In this document: piece by piece, positions 28,007-36,472 of the stretch
Layout: every line of letters starts with the position of its first letter
Position numbering within the stretch: position 1 is the first letter of the stretch
Virus record (IMG/VR): IMGVR_UViG_3300021085_002095
Coordinates: 1-39,588 of that record
DNA: 39,588 bases
Strand: one strand, 5' to 3'
From: a virus
Notes under the pieces: model-generated
What the model was told of the DNA's origin: nothing
The model's database searches: none
The model's input: the letters and a program-made list of their open reading frames with translations, nothing else
Program-made: the position numbers and the translations under genes

Positions 28007-28758
28007 CAGTATTTCACATATTAAAAAATGGTGGAACTACATTAGTAGATAGATACAAGCACAACAAAGGCTTTGTGTATCAACGAGTTAACAATGAATT
28101 GGTATATAGATATCAACAACCAGAACAAGAAACTATAGAAGTAACCGATGCATTAATATTTGCATCACCTCCTAACGTAGTATTTGGACATGGTGTTACA
28201 TTTAATTGGGATTATTTGTCGACAAAACCAGTAAGGTATGCTACAATATTAAGACAGCCGTGTGAAAGAATGTTGAGTGCTTATAACTATTTTAAGTTAG
28301 AAATGTATACAATACATAAAGTAAACACAACAATAGACTTTAGAACATGGTTTATAAATAGAAGCAGACTGTTGCCTACGCCAGTATTTTATCAATGGCA
28401 AACGTTTACAGATACTCCTACTCGTTGTTATGCAACAGAGTTTGGCAAGGAAACAGATGCAGAGGCTATGGAAGATTCATATGTCAGTGCGGTAAACAAT
28501 ATTAATAAGTTAGATCACATATTGTTTATGGAAGATGATTATGTAAAACAGTTTGATGCAATTGTATCGCGTTATGGATTAAAACCAAACAAAGACATAT
28601 TGCATACACATAATACAGAAAATGAATTAAAACGTATAGGACAAACTTATACAACATACGAAGATTTAAACAGTGACGATAAACAAATGCTAAACAAACA
28701 ATTACAAGATGATTATGCATTTTATCAATACTGTAAAGAAATAGAGGAACTAAAATGA
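27994..28758 (+). CDS. PAPS-dependent sulfotransferase-like protein (copy 2)
   Basis: A 254-residue paralogue of the previous gene. The PAPS loop is FHILKNGGTTLVDRY (K11-NGGTT), the 3'-phosphate site is LRQPCERMLSAYNYF with R87-x7-S95, and FGHGVTFNWDYL matches the FGHGVEIN block of copy 1. The D of the usual RDP is Q here, and K-N-G replaces K-T-A, so its activity may differ. ATG 27994 overlaps the previous stop by 13 nt; an in-frame GTG at 27982 is less likely. Two tandem copies in a sugar-gene island suggest sulfation at two positions or of two substrates, which is inference. Confidence 0.75.
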   Translation: METLAVFHILKNGGTTLVDRYKHNKGFVYQRVNNELVYRYQQPEQETIEVTDALIFASPPNVVFGHGVTFNWDYLSTKPVRYATILRQPCERMLSAYNYFKLEMYTIHKVNTTIDFRTWFINRSRLLPTPVFYQWQTFTDTPTRCYATEFGKETDAEAMEDSYVSAVNNINKLDHILFMEDDYVKQFDAIVSRYGLKPNKDILHTHNTENELKRIGQTYTTYEDLNSDDKQMLNKQLQDDYAFYQYCKEIEELK

Positions 28759-29639
28759 TAACTGTGGTTTACGGAACATTAAACGGAACACAAGACAGTA
28801 TCGGCTGGTGGTTATGTGAACACGAAGGCATTGGTCCTCAGGCTTACAGAGCACCGTTCCTAAAACATGAATGGCAAGGCTCACCAGGTGCATACAGTGG
28901 ATTAGTTCTTGATGACGACCGTATTGAACCACATGTTGAATGTCATAGGCGTATGGAAAACATACGTGGTGATATTATTGCTCCTATGCGTCCATTAGAA
29001 AAAGACTACAAGATGTTACTGTGGAGTAATTATTTTGGTTGCCTTCGTTACGAAGATCAAAAAATAGATTGTGACAAACTAATTATATGTGATGCTGACC
29101 CATTAGAAGATGCATTCCATTATGTAATAAACCATGCATACAAGCCAATGTCACACAAAAAGATTGACAAGGATTCTGAGATATGGTGGACAGATCATAA
29201 ACTACTTGGTGGCATCGACGATGGGAAAGTATTAGATAGTTGGAAATATGTTTGGTATAAAAAGTATCATCAAGCAATGCATGATGCATTTGACAATGGC
29301 ACACTAAGGTATATGTGGCAAATAAACTTTTTGCATTGGGATGTAAATGATTGTTTGTTTAACAATGGACCTGAGCCTAAACTAAATGCATATGATGACT
29401 TTAAAAGTTTAATAAAACGTAAACTATTTGATATGCATGACAATCAAGCATCAGTAACACTAAGACATAATCCAGATGCATTGTATATTAGAGATCCAAA
29501 TTGGTTTACCCATGCACAAGCAATAGTAGATTATTTAGAATTAGAAATTGATACTTCAACTGATCCAAAACTTAATGCATACATAGATGCATATTCAGTA
29601 AGACGTGATTGGTTTAATCAACAGTTGAGAGATATGTAA
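28755..29639 (+). CDS. Unrecognised protein after sulfotransferases
   Basis: A 294-residue protein with an ATGA overlap with the previous stop. Not recognised. It starts MITVVYGTLNGTQDSIGWWL, has an aromatic-rich middle (SEIWWTDHKLLGGIDDGKVL; RYMWQINFLHWDVNDCLFNN) and ends with ALYIRDPNWFTHAQAIVDYL and AYSVRRDWFNQQL. The C-terminal YIRDPNW stretch recalls sulfotransferase ends, but no PAPS loop is seen. A single KLIICDADPLEDAF segment (around residue 112) has an acidic pair at a strand end, as in a DxD, so a glycosyltransferase cannot be excluded. Its place between sulfotransferases and the MORN-methyltransferase suggests a part in the same modification. Confidence 0.5.
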   Translation: MITVVYGTLNGTQDSIGWWLCEHEGIGPQAYRAPFLKHEWQGSPGAYSGLVLDDDRIEPHVECHRRMENIRGDIIAPMRPLEKDYKMLLWSNYFGCLRYEDQKIDCDKLIICDADPLEDAFHYVINHAYKPMSHKKIDKDSEIWWTDHKLLGGIDDGKVLDSWKYVWYKKYHQAMHDAFDNGTLRYMWQINFLHWDVNDCLFNNGPEPKLNAYDDFKSLIKRKLFDMHDNQASVTLRHNPDALYIRDPNWFTHAQAIVDYLELEIDTSTDPKLNAYIDAYSVRRDWFNQQLRDM

Positions 29640-31015
29640 TGAGAGATTATTATAAAGTCAAACGCAATTATGTAGGACAACTAAAAGTTGATGGCCAACG
29701 CACATGGGAACATGGTATTGGTTACTACGATGTTTCGCTTACTGGAAAAGCAGTAGGTGACTTTCATATGAATAAGGTTGAAGGCTATTCAGCTAAGGAA
29801 TGGTATCATGGCGAGAAGTATATTGGACAAGTGCATCAGAATAAAAAGGATGGATACGGAGTTCATATTTGGCCAAGTGGTGCTAGATTCTATGGACAGT
29901 TCAAAGGCAACCAGCCAGCAGGTTATGGTGTATTAGAAACTGTGCATGAAGGTATTAAGTTTATAGGAAAAGTTCACGGCTTTGTAGCTGAAGACATTGG
30001 CCGAGGACAATGGTATTTAAACAACCAACCAGTTGATATAGAAGATATTATTTGTGATGAAGATGGCATAGTAGAACTTGAACCTAATAAATGGCTTAAC
30101 CCTGTGGGTGATGTTATTGAAAAATTTGAAGATGGAACTGTAAGAACAACAGAAAAGAATCTTACAACTGAATTAAAAGAACAAGGCCCTTATCAATTCC
30201 AATACGGTGAACGATCAACTACAATGTATGGTGACTGGTTGAAATCATTTAGAGGACATTTTATAAGCGGTAGGTATCATGGATACGGTGTTGAACAACG
30301 ACTTGGCGGAGAGAACTGGGCTTCAAATTATATTTGTGGTGACCCAGTAAAATTTGAAACATATAGTAACCTTGCATTCAACACACAAAATGAAACTAGG
30401 TCAGTCAAGCGTAGAATGTCTAGAAGGTATTGTGCAATGTATGATATGGTAATGAGGCATGTGAATAGTTTTAAACCCAAAGACTTAGTGATAATGGAAT
30501 TTGGTATAGGCAAAGGAGAACACTTACAGTTCTTACGTGAACTATTTCCAGAAGCAACAATAGTAGGTGTAGACAAACTTACGTTAGATCACATACCAGA
30601 CACAGAACTAGAACAGCAACAACTAGAAGACTTACGCATTGCATCAAAGATAAAAGATGTAAACTTGGAACTAGGATATGATGCATATTCAAAAGACGCT
30701 ATATATCATTTAGTAAATACATATGGTAAGATAGGTATTGGTATACATGATGCAACACATGGAGCTCAAGTGTGGAATCAATTAGACACAATAGTAGAAT
30801 GTATGAATCCAGCTTATGGTGTTGTGATCACAGAAGAGATGTGTTGCAAAGACGGAGAACCTAACTTACGAGAGTTAAAGAAAGCAATTGACGATGGCTG
30901 GCGTGTATTTGATTTTAATCCATTAACACATGGAAGATACACAGATAGTTTAATTGGTATAAGATGTTTTGAACATGTAGATACTGATGCATTAAGTTCA
31001 TACGAGATTAATTAA
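29639..31015 (+). CDS. MORN-repeat protein fused to a SAM methyltransferase-like domain
   Basis: A 458-residue two-part protein. Residues about 35-115 contain MORN-type repeats (KYIGQVHQNKKDGYGVHIWP; RFYGQFKGNQPAGYGVLET), and a further copy, GHFISGRYHGYGVE, lies near 208-221. Residues about 280-450 form a class I methyltransferase-like domain: LVIMEFGIGKGEHLQFL gives motif I (E287-FGIGKG), ATIVGVDKL is the acidic end of strand 2, and IGIGIHDATH and GVVITEEM are later strands. MORN units usually bind lipid or protein surfaces in larger proteins; joining to a methyltransferase in a phage is unusual. ATG 29639 overlaps the preceding stop by 1 nt (TAATG). The substrate is unknown; sugar O-methylation is one option. 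Confidence 0.72.
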   Translation: MRDYYKVKRNYVGQLKVDGQRTWEHGIGYYDVSLTGKAVGDFHMNKVEGYSAKEWYHGEKYIGQVHQNKKDGYGVHIWPSGARFYGQFKGNQPAGYGVLETVHEGIKFIGKVHGFVAEDIGRGQWYLNNQPVDIEDIICDEDGIVELEPNKWLNPVGDVIEKFEDGTVRTTEKNLTTELKEQGPYQFQYGERSTTMYGDWLKSFRGHFISGRYHGYGVEQRLGGENWASNYICGDPVKFETYSNLAFNTQNETRSVKRRMSRRYCAMYDMVMRHVNSFKPKDLVIMEFGIGKGEHLQFLRELFPEATIVGVDKLTLDHIPDTELEQQQLEDLRIASKIKDVNLELGYDAYSKDAIYHLVNTYGKIGIGIHDATHGAQVWNQLDTIVECMNPAYGVVITEEMCCKDGEPNLRELKKAIDDGWRVFDFNPLTHGRYTDSLIGIRCFEHVDTDALSSYEIN

Positions 31016-31016
31016 T

Positions 31017-32345
31017 ATGAGAGTTACTAAGAAAATGTTAAAGAACGGCTACACTGGTCCAGGTGAACTGGATGATACAGTAGCAGAGTTTCGCGATGGT
31101 AATAAGCATGGACTTGGTATTGACAGCACAGTAGCAGGTGAATACAAAGATAATAAGTTACACGGCTATGCAGTAAGCAAGCTAACTGGTAACATTAATT
31201 ATTACACCGAAGGTAAGATAACAGAACAATTAGTTACACAATATCCAAATGGTAACGTGTGGATAGGTGATGGAGACCAAGGTATATTTGTTATGCTAGA
31301 TGGAACTGTAAGTCACACAAAGCCAGAATATATTATGAACCCTGTTCTTGTATTAACCAGTGACATGGAATTTAAACGCATGGGTATGGTTGAACTTAAA
31401 GACTTGCAAATTGATTTTACTGGTTGGTATTGTCCAATTTATAAAAGTATAATTAATATCTCACCAGTGGGAGAAATTCAAAGTGGAGTATGTGGAAACA
31501 TAAGACACAACAACTGGAAGATAGAGCCTTGGCAGAAACTAGATAAACTAGAATTTAAAACTCCTGATACTTGTGGAATAGGAACTTGTTTTTGTGATGC
31601 TGATATACTTCAAGCAAAAGGAATCAACAAACAAGCATATGATTTGCTTTACAATAAAAAAGATATGGAACCTTGGCAAGTAGATTCATTGCCTGTTGTT
31701 ACTGCTGAAGATACTATTATTGGCATTGACAGATTTGGCAAAGCTAGAATGAGCGAAGTTCATTTTCATATTGGTAGACGTTGCAACTATGATTGCACAT
31801 ACTGTCCAGGTCCTGAACAAACAGATGGTGGCATACATGATAACTTTAGTCCTCACTTAACACTAGATGAGTTTAAACATTGCTTAAAGTTATTGCATCC
31901 ACATCTACCTACTGAGCCACACAGACGTTTATACATAACAGGTGGTGAACCTACAATCAATCCAATGCTTCCTGAATTTGTAAAACATGCAATAGGTGAT
32001 GGATATGAAGTAAGGATAAGCACAAATGGAACAGCAGGTGAACGCAGATACACAGAGCTACTAAACATGGGAGCAATGCTAGAAGTTAGTTTGCATGTTG
32101 AATTTACAATTGACAAAGTGCTAAACAGGTTAGCCAAGTTAGTTCCATTGTGGTCCAATGAAATGATAACTGTTAAATGTATGAGCTATGACGATACTGA
32201 GTTTGCAAAGAAAGTGCAAGCAATTATTCCAAAGGACAAAGACATATACTATTATCCAATATACGGCAGAGACATAGAACATAAGTATTACTATACCCGA
32301 ACAGAAGAAGAAAAAGAAACAGCAGAGATTCAATTCGATGATTAA
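31017..32345 (+). CDS. MORN-like/radical SAM protein with auxiliary Fe-S motif before the core
   Basis: A 442-residue protein of three parts. Residues 1-100 have MORN-like pieces (FRDGNKHGLGIDSTVAGEYK; KDNKLHGYAVSK; YPNGNVWIGDGDQG), like the N-terminus of the gene before. Residues 139-193 hold an auxiliary cysteine set C139, C159, C186, C191, C193 (C-x19-C, then C-x4-C-x-C). Residues about 245-420 are the radical SAM core, C256-NYD-C260-TY-C263, with T308-GGEPT and a STNGT strand. The auxiliary pattern repeats that of the 25596 gene, where it follows the core, so the domain order is swapped. It begins 1 bp after the MORN-methyltransferase gene. Substrate unknown. Confidence 0.85.
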   Translation: MRVTKKMLKNGYTGPGELDDTVAEFRDGNKHGLGIDSTVAGEYKDNKLHGYAVSKLTGNINYYTEGKITEQLVTQYPNGNVWIGDGDQGIFVMLDGTVSHTKPEYIMNPVLVLTSDMEFKRMGMVELKDLQIDFTGWYCPIYKSIINISPVGEIQSGVCGNIRHNNWKIEPWQKLDKLEFKTPDTCGIGTCFCDADILQAKGINKQAYDLLYNKKDMEPWQVDSLPVVTAEDTIIGIDRFGKARMSEVHFHIGRRCNYDCTYCPGPEQTDGGIHDNFSPHLTLDEFKHCLKLLHPHLPTEPHRRLYITGGEPTINPMLPEFVKHAIGDGYEVRISTNGTAGERRYTELLNMGAMLEVSLHVEFTIDKVLNRLAKLVPLWSNEMITVKCMSYDDTEFAKKVQAIIPKDKDIYYYPIYGRDIEHKYYYTRTEEEKETAEIQFDD

Positions 32346-33363
32346 AAAGAACATACAAAATATAGATAGGCCACACTGGGCTGGACTTTTACCTAGAGTA
32401 GAGAAAGTTGAAGCTGGCTATACTAATTTAGATCGTAATGAGAATCACGATGAAGTTCTTGCAGAGCATATACAAAAAGCAATCAAACATTTTATTCCTT
32501 TAGATAGTGCAATGTTTTATGCAGACTACTATAGATTCTATGAGATGTTTGCTGAATACTACAATTGCAACATGGATAACTTATTAATTACAGCAGGTTG
32601 CGATGAGGCTATTAGATTATCGTTTGAAGCAACACTAAGCAAAGACAGTGTGTTTCTTACTATTGCTCCTACATACAGAGGCAGCATATCTAACTCAGTT
32701 GACTTATGCGAAAACATTATCACATGCAGCGAAGATGAGGAAGATATAGTTGCACATCTAGAGAAACATAAACCAGATGTGTTTTATATATGTTCTCCAA
32801 ACAACCCAACAGGTTATGTATACTCATTTGGATTTTTAAAATATATATGTGAAACATTTCCAAACACTACTATCTTTGTTGACAACACATACAGACCTTT
32901 TTGTAATGAAAACTATCAAGCGTTAATCAATCAACCTAACTGCTTGATTGGATTTAGTTACAGTAAGAGTTGGGGACTAGCAGGTGCTAGACTAGGATTG
33001 CTACAAGGACACAAAGATATTATATCACAAGTAACTAAGATAAGAGCAAACATGAGTGTAAGTTCAATTACACTAAGACTAGCTGAGTATCTACATAACA
33101 ATCATTACATAGTAGATAAAAGTTTAGAACGCAACGTAGCCGGTATACATTACGCACATGAATACTTTAAGGATTGTAAAATTTATAGTATGCCAACACT
33201 AAACCATATTGTGTTTGAACCCACAGAAGAAATAATTAAACAGTTAGATTCTTGTAAAATACTATACGGCAAAGCCGGAGAGTTTAGTGATACTGCTATT
33301 AGGTTAACTACATTACCAGTAGAACAATTTGAGAAACTAATATGTTCAAATACCTCCAAATAG
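32338..33363 (+). CDS. PLP-dependent aminotransferase, HisC-like
   Basis: A fold-type I aminotransferase of 341 residues, the usual size of histidinol-phosphate aminotransferases. Family marks: LITAGCDEAIRLSF (cofactor phosphate loop, about residues 83-96), C152-SPNNPTG, FVDNTYRPF (the Asp that pairs with the pyridine nitrogen) and SYSKSWGLAGARLG with K210 as the Schiff-base lysine. The family moves an amino group from glutamate to a keto or aldehyde acceptor; HisC relatives also serve modified amino acids and other phosphorylated substrates. In this setting it could aminate a sugar or ulosonic acid, which is inference. The ATG overlaps the previous gene by 8 nt. Confidence 0.9.
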   Translation: MIKKNIQNIDRPHWAGLLPRVEKVEAGYTNLDRNENHDEVLAEHIQKAIKHFIPLDSAMFYADYYRFYEMFAEYYNCNMDNLLITAGCDEAIRLSFEATLSKDSVFLTIAPTYRGSISNSVDLCENIITCSEDEEDIVAHLEKHKPDVFYICSPNNPTGYVYSFGFLKYICETFPNTTIFVDNTYRPFCNENYQALINQPNCLIGFSYSKSWGLAGARLGLLQGHKDIISQVTKIRANMSVSSITLRLAEYLHNNHYIVDKSLERNVAGIHYAHEYFKDCKIYSMPTLNHIVFEPTEEIIKQLDSCKILYGKAGEFSDTAIRLTTLPVEQFEKLICSNTSK

Positions 33364-34133
33364 AAACAACTACATTCTGTAATGCAACCTGTTGGTTCTG
33401 TCCTAATCATCTGACACCAAAGGAACACATGGACATTGATCTCATATATAAGATCATCAATGACACACGTGGACACAACATTATATACAGACCGTTTGGT
33501 TTAGGTGATCCATTAGTTGATACACGTATGCCAGACATATGCAGATACATTAAACAAGACCCAACAGCTAAAGTTGAAATACACAGCAACGGCGAACCAA
33601 TGACTGCTAAGATGGAACTTAACCTTGCGCCATATGTAGACATAGTTAGGTTCAGCATTGATGGTATAACCAAAAAGACATTTGATGAAACACGTGGTAT
33701 CAAGTTTGATACTGTATATAAAAACGTTGAACGATTTATAAGTAACAACCCACAGCTAGATATAGAAGTGCGTATGATTAACTTGCCAGACACACAAGCA
33801 GAGCAAGTAGACTTTTTGGATCATTGGAATAACATTAGACCAGGGTGTGCTAAGATTACAGAACTGTATGATCATCCATGGGAAAAGCAAACTGAGAGTT
33901 TAAACTTACCTTGTAAGAAAACAGTAGACGAAGCATTTATATATGTAGATGGAACAATGTATTTGTGTCCATGGGACTTTGGTAAACGTAACCCAGTAGG
34001 TAAAGTAGATATGTTAACTAATCCGGTTGACATTTGGAACAGCAGCAAGTATAATGATTACAGAAAACTTTTAAGCAATGGACAACGTTGCGACATAGAA
34101 TTGTGTAGTAGATGTAGTGCGGTGTTTGAATGA
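33342..34133 (+). CDS. Radical SAM/SPASM protein
   Basis: A compact 263-residue radical SAM protein with a C-terminal SPASM domain. The core is C13-NAT-C17-WF-C20; the following SAM-binding motif reads FGLGDPL instead of GGEP. The SPASM cysteines are C191, C209, C250, C255 and C258 (LPCKK, YVDGTMYLCPWD, and CDIELCSRC), with the typical G-x-xYxCPWD and PVGKVD...DIWNS blocks between them. This is the ordinary domain order, similar to small SPASM enzymes found in sugar and peptide modification clusters. ATG 33342 lies 22 nt inside the aminotransferase gene, so the two are probably translated together. Confidence 0.88.
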   Translation: MFKYLQIETTTFCNATCWFCPNHLTPKEHMDIDLIYKIINDTRGHNIIYRPFGLGDPLVDTRMPDICRYIKQDPTAKVEIHSNGEPMTAKMELNLAPYVDIVRFSIDGITKKTFDETRGIKFDTVYKNVERFISNNPQLDIEVRMINLPDTQAEQVDFLDHWNNIRPGCAKITELYDHPWEKQTESLNLPCKKTVDEAFIYVDGTMYLCPWDFGKRNPVGKVDMLTNPVDIWNSSKYNDYRKLLSNGQRCDIELCSRCSAVFE

Positions 34134-36472
34134 AACTAGGAATCGTTGGCGGTGGTCGTTGGGCTAAGATAATACAAAGTGTAGCACAAAAGCATAACAC
34201 AGCTACAGAGATATACACACGTAGCGAACTTGCTACAGTAAGTAGCTTGGAAGATATAACAGCTGATCATGTATGGGTTGCCAACCTAGCAGATGATCAT
34301 TATGAAACTGTTAAGAAATTACTATTACTATCAAAGAATGTTTTGTGTGAGAAGCCATTTGTAACAACACTAGAGCAATACGACGAACTAGTTCACTTAG
34401 CTGAACTACAAGGTTGTGTTTTAAAGATTGGTTATGAATTTGCATACAGTGATGCAGTAAATAATATTGCACGTGGACTGAAAACTACAACATCTAACGC
34501 TCCAGTAATGCGTAGGCGACAAATAGATTTTACATGGCACAGTGAGAACAATGTTGGCAGACATGACTTTATGTTTGTTAGTGATCAAACGTTGTCAGTG
34601 TTTAATGACTTGGCATCACATGTGCTAATAATATTAAGAACTATATTAAACACTGTAGACTTTAAATTAACTGACATACAACAAACTGAGAATGGTGTTA
34701 GGTTTTGTATGTATGCAGGACACTTGCGTGAAACAATAATTAATGTAGACCTACAACGCAATGCTACAACATATAGACGCTTGGTAATAGATGGAGTTGA
34801 CTACGACTTTAGTTCAGACAACGAAACACTAGACAAGCAATTGATTAATTTTATGAGAGACTTGCCTAGCAGTAATGAAGCACAACTCACACGTTGGATT
34901 GATAGACTTGTGTTAGACGGAGTAGATACATTACGTGAACAACACTTAGACATTGTTAGATATAATAAACTAAACAATATCAAAGACATAGTAGGTATAT
35001 ATGTAACTAAGTTATTGATAGACAACGGACTGATTGCTAGTAGATATGATAAACAACTAGACACTTACTTACAACACAGTGTTGATATTATTGAATGTTA
35101 CAAGCACAATCCATTTGTAACACAACAAGAAATATATTTCAAGTTAAATATTGCACACGACGATCTTGTAAAACTTAATCTTGTGTTGCAGAAATGCGAC
35201 TTCGTGCAAGAATGTATTGTAAATGATATACGCAATGCTCAGTATTGGAATAATACAATTATACCATTAACACAAAGCGGCACAGTAGATCGTGTAGTAA
35301 ACAATGAATATGGTTACCCACTACGCATAGGATTGCACATAGGACAAAGTTGTATGTTCTGGTGTCACTTCTGTGGACGCAACATGGATACTAATGCAGC
35401 ATACAAGAAGCCACAGCTACGTGCAACTACACCTGACTTGGTTAACTTACTACAGACTGCACCAAACGATGATCCATATAGATTTTATCTAAGTGGTGGA
35501 TTGGAAACATTAACTAATCCAGACCTAATGAAATTGATTACAGCAGGTTATGAACGAGGCTTTAAGTTTAGTTTATACACAAACGGCTTTATGTTAACTG
35601 AGAAGTTTTTGGATAACAATCCAGAACTATGGAACCTAGAAGTGTTGCGTATAAGTTTGTATGGAAGCAATGCAACAGTATACGAAGAAGTAACCAAGCA
35701 CAAGCAAGGATTCAAACGTGTTAAACAAAATGTTATTGACTTTCTAAAATATAGAAAGCGACATGACAAGACACTAAGGTTTGGATTTAATTATATAATA
35801 CTACCAGGCATGGAAGAAGATTTGTTAGAAGTAATTGACTTTGTAGAAGAAGTAAACAGAAAGTCAGACGACAGCATTGACTTTATTACACTACGAGAAA
35901 ACTTTCAAAAGCCAAATGAATTAGATACGTTTGGAGATAGAGAAGAACTCAAACGTATATTTAAAATTGTAGATGAACGTGTAGAGAAGTCTAGGGATTT
36001 GGAATACGTGCATATTGATTATGGTTATGCCTTGAACGCACTACGTGAAGGAGTAGACGCACCTACTATGCATTGTATAACAGATGAACAGATGTTACCC
36101 AAAGGCTTTCCACAGGTTGATGTTGTAGTTGATGCGTATGGTTATGTATACTTGTGTAGAGAAGCAGGCTTCTTAGATAGACCAGGCAATGATAGATTTA
36201 TTATTGGACAAGTAAACAGTGAAACAAGTTTAGAAAGTATTGTAGACGATTGGATTAAAAATGGCAAGCCAATTGATATACAAAAAGGTGATACAGAATT
36301 TATGGATAGTTATGAACACATAGTAAGTCTTGTAGTCAAGCAATGCACCAGCGACAAACAGTTTGGTATAAACAACAGCATTGGACCTATACGTGCAAAA
36401 GCACAAAGCGTAAACACGCCAAGCATACAAGCGTTCTACCAAGGAGATAAAGATGCTACAGTCAATAAGTGA
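34130..36472 (+). CDS. Gfo/Idh/MocA oxidoreductase fused to a radical SAM domain
   Basis: A 780-residue fusion. The N-terminal part (about 1-260) is a NAD(P)-dependent sugar-type oxidoreductase: MKLGIVGGGRWAK nucleotide loop, VANLADDHYETVKKLL and the CEKPF motif with K75. The next 100 residues are helical and include FVTQQEIYFKLNIAHDDLVK, winged-helix-like. The C-terminal part (about 395-740) is radical SAM: C408-MFW-C412-HF-C415 in a GLHIGQSCMF setting, then YLSGGLETLTNP in place of GGEP, a LYTNGFMLT strand and a late pair of cysteines around YVYLC. The frame is unbroken. Oxidation plus radical chemistry on one sugar is the simple reading, but this is inference. An ATGA overlap links it to the SPASM gene. 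Confidence 0.85.
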   Translation: MKLGIVGGGRWAKIIQSVAQKHNTATEIYTRSELATVSSLEDITADHVWVANLADDHYETVKKLLLLSKNVLCEKPFVTTLEQYDELVHLAELQGCVLKIGYEFAYSDAVNNIARGLKTTTSNAPVMRRRQIDFTWHSENNVGRHDFMFVSDQTLSVFNDLASHVLIILRTILNTVDFKLTDIQQTENGVRFCMYAGHLRETIINVDLQRNATTYRRLVIDGVDYDFSSDNETLDKQLINFMRDLPSSNEAQLTRWIDRLVLDGVDTLREQHLDIVRYNKLNNIKDIVGIYVTKLLIDNGLIASRYDKQLDTYLQHSVDIIECYKHNPFVTQQEIYFKLNIAHDDLVKLNLVLQKCDFVQECIVNDIRNAQYWNNTIIPLTQSGTVDRVVNNEYGYPLRIGLHIGQSCMFWCHFCGRNMDTNAAYKKPQLRATTPDLVNLLQTAPNDDPYRFYLSGGLETLTNPDLMKLITAGYERGFKFSLYTNGFMLTEKFLDNNPELWNLEVLRISLYGSNATVYEEVTKHKQGFKRVKQNVIDFLKYRKRHDKTLRFGFNYIILPGMEEDLLEVIDFVEEVNRKSDDSIDFITLRENFQKPNELDTFGDREELKRIFKIVDERVEKSRDLEYVHIDYGYALNALREGVDAPTMHCITDEQMLPKGFPQVDVVVDAYGYVYLCREAGFLDRPGNDRFIIGQVNSETSLESIVDDWIKNGKPIDIQKGDTEFMDSYEHIVSLVVKQCTSDKQFGINNSIGPIRAKAQSVNTPSIQAFYQGDKDATVNK

